A stretch of DNA of 10,827 nucleotides from Rhodospirillaceae bacterium (lineage in GTDB: Bacteria; Pseudomonadota; Alphaproteobacteria; UBA9219), in contig DOBW01000057.1 in the NCBI GenBank assembly GCA_003504035.1, forward strand, positions 1 through 10,827, read 5' to 3'. The position numbers were made by a program, and so were the translations under genes. The notes under the pieces are model-generated. The model had not been told where the DNA came from. It was given only the letters and a program-made list of their open reading frames with translations, and searched no databases. Below, in pieces: positions 7,818 to 10,827 of this stretch; position 1 is the first letter of the stretch, and the number at the start of each line of letters is the position of its first letter.

Positions 7818-8641
7818 CAAGACTCTCCGGCCAGTGTATGAATAAAGGTACCGCGTGCCAGAAGAATCATCTTTTCCAAATTTTCAAGCGCCTCTTTTTG
7901 AGGCATAATTTCAAGCGCAATCCATCCCGCATAATTTATGGAAACCAAAGCGCTGTCTAACGCCACGCCTATATCGCCAAGCTCCGTCAAAAAACCAAGT
8001 CCCGGAACAGAAAAATGAACATGAGACAAAAGGGAAGCGCTTTTCTGAACAAGAGTCTCGGGTTCTTCTTGTGCTGTTATCATCGCCCCAATATCAAGAT
8101 GCAGACGCAATCCATCATGATTAACAGCCTTAACAAGCTGCCGCGCCTCCTGCGTTGATTGAATAAAGTCACAGCCATAGGTGGCCGGCACCGCTTCAAA
8201 AACAAGCGTGACACCCGCATCTTTCATAATTTGCGCGACTGGACCAAGGCGCTTTACAGCAAGATCAAAGGCCTCTTTTTCACCAAGCGCGCCACGCAAT
8301 CTGTATTTAGGCGCGCCGAAAACAAGTCTCATAGCACCAAGATGACCTGCAATCTCTGCAACAAATTTGAAATGCTCTAATAAGCGGTTAAAGGCATCTT
8401 CCTCGCCCAACAACTGCATGTCCTTGCAGCCATACAAAATAGCCTGAAGCGAAGGAATCTGAAGATCCAAATCTTTTAAGCGCTGGCGATAATCTTTTGC
8501 TTTTCGAACATTCAGCTCACCCCATGGCGCAATGCGCGTCGGAGCAACTTCAATGCCCTTCGCTCCGGATGAACGCGCTAAAGGAAGAGCTTTATCATCC
8601 TCTTCCTGAGACCAGAAAATATTAGATATGGCCAGAGGCAT
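7817..8641 (-). CDS. Sugar phosphate isomerase/epimerase-like TIM-barrel protein
   Basis: This 274-residue protein matches the xylose-isomerase-like (AP_endonuc_2) TIM-barrel superfamily in size and motif order. GAKGIEVAP (Glu31) is the second strand and RLVFGAP (about 105-111) a middle strand. VTLVFEAVP (Glu149), RLHLDIGAM (Asp183), LSHVHFSVPG (His207/His209) and WIALEIMP (Glu244) supply the Glu-Asp-His-Glu set that binds the divalent metal in this fold. Members isomerise or epimerise sugars and inositol derivatives; the exact substrate cannot be read from sequence. It lies between the epimerase gene (TAATG, 1-nt overlap) and the GT41-like gene (TGATG), so it is probably co-translated with both and likely helps prepare the sugar precursor. 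An AAGGAAG Shine-Dalgarno at 8651-8657, inside the end of the upstream gene, supports the ATG at 8641. The protein is cytoplasmic and full length, with no missing catalytic residue. Confidence 0.85.
   Translation of the reverse strand: MPLAISNIFWSQEEDDKALPLARSSGAKGIEVAPTRIAPWGELNVRKAKDYRQRLKDLDLQIPSLQAILYGCKDMQLLGEEDAFNRLLEHFKFVAEIAGHLGAMRLVFGAPKYRLRGALGEKEAFDLAVKRLGPVAQIMKDAGVTLVFEAVPATYGCDFIQSTQEARQLVKAVNHDGLRLHLDIGAMITAQEEPETLVQKSASLLSHVHFSVPGLGFLTELGDIGVALDSALVSINYAGWIALEIMPQKEALENLEKMILLARGTFIHTLAGES
7823..7828 (-). promoter_or_regulatory. Shine-Dalgarno that fixes the GT41-like start
   Basis: GGAGAG on the minus strand puts the GGAG core 7 nt from the ATG at 7817. It is only 4 nt from the in-frame TTG at 7820 and 13 nt from the next ATG at 7811. 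The best spacing selects 7817 and a TGATG stop-start junction with the upstream gene. Confidence 0.65.
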
Positions 8642-9426
8642 TAGGACGCACTTCCTTTGTTTAAATTACGCTCTTCTTTTATCCATCCCCGCATCTCTTC
8701 CATCACCTCGTCTGCCGAAGCGAGATAAGGCCCTCGCCCACCAAAACGTTCGGCATAACAAGTATGGAGATTATAACGGGCCGCCGGATTGTCGTGACCA
8801 ACACCTTTCTTTTCAGGAAAAAGCTCGTCAATAATTCGGCTCATTTTAAGTGGTTCGGTTGGAAAATGAACAAGGGAAAGGCCTTGCGCTTTTTCTATAT
8901 CCGAGGGAAGCCGCTTTAAATCATACCATTGAAAAACACCCTGACGCGATATTTGATCAAGGCAATTATCATGAAGAAGATCGTAAAGCGCATTTTTGCG
9001 CAAACCTGAGCCAAACAAAGCGGGGAAGCGCATAATGGTTGCGGAGGAAAAAGTTTCACGCACAAAATTTTCAAACTGATAGCGATGAAGCCCGTAAGGA
9101 TGCAGCCCTTCTTCAATCACAGGGCTGTTTTCATCCACTCCATCAGGATTTAAAAAAACATCAACTGTTGAGATATGAATGAAGCGCTTTGCTGAAACGG
9201 TTGAAAGACACTCTTGCAGCCGCGCAATAGCTTGACGATCCTTTTCAGGCTCTTTATTTGCCATCCATTTTACAGCCGATATTCCAGCGCAAATAACCGC
9301 ATCAAAAGATTGGCCTTTTATGTCTTCGATATTCTGCGAATTGAAAAAATCGCTAAAGGACATAGCCTTCTTTAAAAAACCGCCTACAAATCCTGTGTGC
9401 CCAATAAGCGCATTTTTTTGTGTCAT
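8641..9426 (-). CDS. NAD(P)-dependent epimerase/dehydratase-like SDR protein
   Basis: The 261-residue protein opens with ALIGHTGFVGGFL, the Gly-x-x-Gly-x-x-Gly dinucleotide-binding loop (Gly9, Gly12, Gly15) of extended short-chain dehydrogenases. It then has DAVICAG (42-48), RFIHISTVDVF (81-91, supplying the Ser/Thr catalytic residue) and PYGLHRYQFENFV (110-122). The last is the YxxxK position, but it reads Tyr111-x-x-x-Arg115. MRFPALFGSGLRKN (132-145) follows the family layout of nucleotide-sugar epimerases, reductases and RmlD-like proteins. At 261 residues it is shorter than a typical 310-340-residue epimerase, so the substrate-binding C-domain is reduced. It probably reduces or epimerises the sugar made by this operon. 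It starts 34 nt after the FAD enzyme gene with AAGGA (9434-9438) 7 nt from the ATG, and its stop overlaps the isomerase start. The exact reaction is unknown. Confidence 0.8.
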   Translation of the reverse strand: MTQKNALIGHTGFVGGFLKKAMSFSDFFNSQNIEDIKGQSFDAVICAGISAVKWMANKEPEKDRQAIARLQECLSTVSAKRFIHISTVDVFLNPDGVDENSPVIEEGLHPYGLHRYQFENFVRETFSSATIMRFPALFGSGLRKNALYDLLHDNCLDQISRQGVFQWYDLKRLPSDIEKAQGLSLVHFPTEPLKMSRIIDELFPEKKGVGHDNPAARYNLHTCYAERFGGRGPYLASADEVMEEMRGWIKEERNLNKGSAS

Positions 9427-9433
9427 AAGAGAT

Positions 9434-9460
9434 TCCTTAAAAAAGGCCTCGAAAAAAGGA
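9434..9460 (-). promoter_or_regulatory. Ribosome site of the epimerase gene within a small inverted repeat
   Basis: The gap between the FAD enzyme and the epimerase gene contains TCCTT near its upstream end and AAGGA as the epimerase Shine-Dalgarno. A nearer CCTT-TTTT-AAGG pairing is also possible. Either could partly hide the Shine-Dalgarno in mRNA. The stems are only 4-5 pairs, so a regulatory effect is speculative; the Shine-Dalgarno itself is convincing. Confidence 0.4.
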
Positions 9461-10576
9461 TTAGCCTACGGCGCGTTGAAGTCTTCGCTCCAGTTCGCTT
9501 TCTTCATTTTCCATATCCAAATCAGGAAATAATGCAATCTTGCTCGTTTCACTCTTAAAACCGAGTTGCTCAAGAATGGAATCTTCGGCAATAAAGATCG
9601 TGTCTATCTTTCCCGAAAAAACTGAAAAAACATGGCCCTGTTTTTTAACGGCCGTATCACGGCTAGCGCAAGCGTTGGAATATTTTGTTTTAACAGAAAA
9701 TTGAGGCCCAAGATAACGAAAGCATTCCTTAAAGGCAGGGAATTCTTTCAAGGCCTTTTCGGTCATATTGCAACGCACCACATCAAGATCCGCCTCGGTG
9801 ACCTGATCGTTAAAGGCCTGTGCTTCGGCAAAAGTTTTGTATTGTCCGCGTGCCGTAAAGGAAACATGAGAGAGCGAGTATCTGTCTTCATCATACGGAT
9901 AGATAGAAAAACAAGGACCGTCCATAACCGTCAACGCCCCATAGAAAGGCTGCAGCGCTTCATAATAAAGAAGAACCGTTGGCTCAAAAAACATGTTTTC
10001 AGGCTGCGGGCCCGTTTTCAGCGCACACCATGTACAGTTGATAACGGTATCATACGTCTCGCCATTGATTTGGGCGCCATCAGGCCCATCAACAACCGAT
10101 GTCACGCGGCTGTTAAGATGCAAGCTGCGACCAAGCTTTTCTTTGAACGTGCGGCGCGCCTCATCAAAATCTAAAAGCCTTTCTTGCGTTGAAATGGCGC
10201 CATCAACGCCCGCAATGCCAAAATCCGCCGGATTGACATAATCAAACTGCAAGCCTGAGGCTTCCATAATTTGACAATAGGTTCTGAAATCAACCAGCGA
10301 GTCTTTTTTTGAAACGGTATAAATGTTGTTTTCAATGGGCTTGCTGAATGTTGGGTAGGCTTCCATAAAACGGGGGAAACATGCCACCGTCTGAAGACGT
10401 GTCACAGAGCAACGAGGATAATGATAGCCAATATGCAAACGTGCCTGATTATTTATGGAGGCTAATTGAAGGACATCTGCTTCGGCTTCGTAAACATCAA
10501 CCTCACAACCACAGCGCTTGAAAACAAGGCCAAGATGACACCCGTACCAGCCTCCGCCAACAATGCCTATTTTCAT
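9461..10576 (-). CDS. FAD-dependent oxidoreductase (DAO-like), first gene of the operon
   Basis: From the ATG at 10576 the protein has 371 residues and begins MKIGIVGGGWYGCHLG. This is the GxGxxG FAD-binding loop of a Rossmann fold at the very N-terminus, with the acidic strand end VDVYEAE (Glu30) that contacts the adenosine ribose. The NQARLHIGYHYPR segment (43-55) is typical of DAO-family enzymes found in polysaccharide and glycan gene clusters. VINCTWC (about 178-184) and the terminal FSGKIDTIF (320-328) are the other FAD-domain landmarks. The frame extends to an ATG at 10642, but those 22 extra residues would precede the nucleotide-binding strand, and that ATG lies only 1 nt from its AGAGG, so 10576 is preferred. 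An AGG about 9 nt upstream is a weak ribosome site. It is probably a soluble enzyme that oxidises a sugar or amino-sugar intermediate; UDP-galactopyranose-mutase-like chemistry cannot be excluded. Substrate unknown. Confidence 0.8.
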   Translation of the reverse strand: MKIGIVGGGWYGCHLGLVFKRCGCEVDVYEAEADVLQLASINNQARLHIGYHYPRCSVTRLQTVACFPRFMEAYPTFSKPIENNIYTVSKKDSLVDFRTYCQIMEASGLQFDYVNPADFGIAGVDGAISTQERLLDFDEARRTFKEKLGRSLHLNSRVTSVVDGPDGAQINGETYDTVINCTWCALKTGPQPENMFFEPTVLLYYEALQPFYGALTVMDGPCFSIYPYDEDRYSLSHVSFTARGQYKTFAEAQAFNDQVTEADLDVVRCNMTEKALKEFPAFKECFRYLGPQFSVKTKYSNACASRDTAVKKQGHVFSVFSGKIDTIFIAEDSILEQLGFKSETSKIALFPDLDMENEESELERRLQRAVG

Positions 10577-10645
10577 GCCATATCGCCTAAAAAGAAAGCC
10601 CCCAAAGAGAATCAAAGGGAAATTAAAACAAGAAGTTCCCATGCC

Positions 10646-10674
10646 TCTATAGGGGTGTCAAGCATCTTGGTTAA
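10646..10674 (-). promoter_or_regulatory. Candidate proximal sigma-70 promoter
   Basis: On the minus strand TTAACC (10669-10674) and TATAGA (10646-10651) are separated by 17 nt, each matching four of six consensus bases. Transcription would begin near 10639, just inside the longer alternative frame of the FAD gene. If real, it supports the shorter start at 10576. A TTGACA at 10656-10661 overlaps but has no good -10 at proper spacing. Confidence 0.25.
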
Positions 10675-10752
10675 CTCTTTAAAGGGGGAAGATACCGTTT
10701 ATCTTTAGTTTTACTGAGCCTTGTTGAATATAGTCGTTTCAATTAAGAATTC

Positions 10753-10780
10753 CCTATAGGCGAAAATTGCTTTTTGTCAA
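10753..10780 (-). promoter_or_regulatory. Candidate distal sigma-70 promoter of the seven-gene operon
   Basis: A perfect TTGACA -35 box (10775-10780, minus strand) is followed after 16 nt by TATAGG (10753-10758), within the palindrome CCTATAGG. It reads towards the FAD oxidoreductase gene and would give a leader of about 170 nt. It is the best promoter-like sequence upstream of the operon. No experimental start is known. Confidence 0.4.
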
Positions 10781-10787
10781 ATTGAGC

Positions 10788-10821
10788 TGCGTAAGCGTAC
10801 GTTTTGGTACGTGCGCAAGCG
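10788..10821. repeat. Direct repeat pair flanking an inverted repeat upstream of the -35 box
   Basis: TGCGTAAGCG (10788-10797) and TGCGCAAGCG (10812-10821) match at nine of ten bases, with starts 24 bp apart. Between them, overlapping the first copy, lies CGTAC-N6-GTACG (10796-10811). The group sits 8 bp upstream of the TTGACA box of the distal promoter, where an activator might bind. Downstream of it only a few bases remain in the window, so it could also belong to the neighbouring gene. Confidence 0.4.
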
Positions 10822-10827
10822 AAATTT

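Noticed and set aside
7818..7820. In-frame TTG as start of the GT41-like gene at 5952-7817
   Set aside because: It lies only 4 nt from the GGAG core, whereas the ATG three bases downstream has a 7-nt spacing and forms a neat TGATG junction.
9632..10174. 180-codon open frame on the plus strand
   Set aside because: It lies entirely antisense to the FAD oxidoreductase, shows no recognisable domain and is rich in Arg/Lys/Phe as expected from an antisense reading.
10577..10642. N-terminal extension of the FAD oxidoreductase to an ATG at 10642
   Set aside because: It would place 22 residues before the nucleotide-binding strand that normally starts the protein. The ATG has poor Shine-Dalgarno spacing, and a candidate promoter overlaps it.
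10795..10812. Hairpin CGTAC-N6-GTACG as a terminator
   Set aside because: The stem is short and no T-run follows on either strand; it fits better as part of a possible binding site.
10643..10827. Small gene or RNA upstream of the operon
   Set aside because: No open frame with a convincing start and ribosome site and no recognisable RNA structure is seen; only promoter-like boxes and short repeats.

Overview
The window reads as a piece of a bacterial chromosome of intermediate, fairly AT-rich composition. It is most likely from a proteobacterium, and I lean towards an alphaproteobacterium. That placement is an inference from the DUF3141/PhaC-like protein and the GT41-type glycosyltransferases; nothing here fixes the taxon.

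Layout. Positions 1-2029 (+) hold the 5'-truncated end of a DUF3141 (PHA-synthase-like alpha/beta-hydrolase) gene. It meets, tail to tail with a 2-nt gap, a seven-gene block on the minus strand that fills the rest of the window. In transcription order (right to left) the block is: FAD-dependent oxidoreductase of the DAO type (9461-10576), NAD-dependent epimerase/dehydratase of the SDR type (8641-9426), xylose-isomerase-like TIM-barrel sugar isomerase/epimerase (7817-8641), GT41/HMW1C-like glycosyltransferase (5952-7817), divergent class I methyltransferase (5188-5955), CgeB-like glycosyltransferase candidate (3933-5138), and a second, divergent GT41-like protein (2032-3936). Four of the six junctions overlap by 1 or 4 nt, the other gaps are 34 and 49 nt, and no convincing internal terminator is visible, so it looks like one operon. 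About 250 nt upstream of the first gene contain two candidate sigma-70 promoters and a repeat pair that could be an operator.

How it may work. The first three genes look like small-molecule enzymes that oxidise, epimerise or isomerise a sugar or related precursor. The next four look like transfer and decoration enzymes: three glycosyltransferase-type proteins and one methyltransferase. The fourth gene matches the size and active-site layout of cytoplasmic HMW1C-type protein glycosyltransferases, whereas the last gene keeps the same fold signature but has lost most of those residues. The most interesting reading is a compact, undescribed cytoplasmic protein-glycosylation (or surface-glycan) locus using an unusual methylated sugar. 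The acceptor (an adhesin, a flagellin or a lipid-linked glycan) is not encoded in the window. No tRNA, rRNA, CRISPR array or mobile element was seen.
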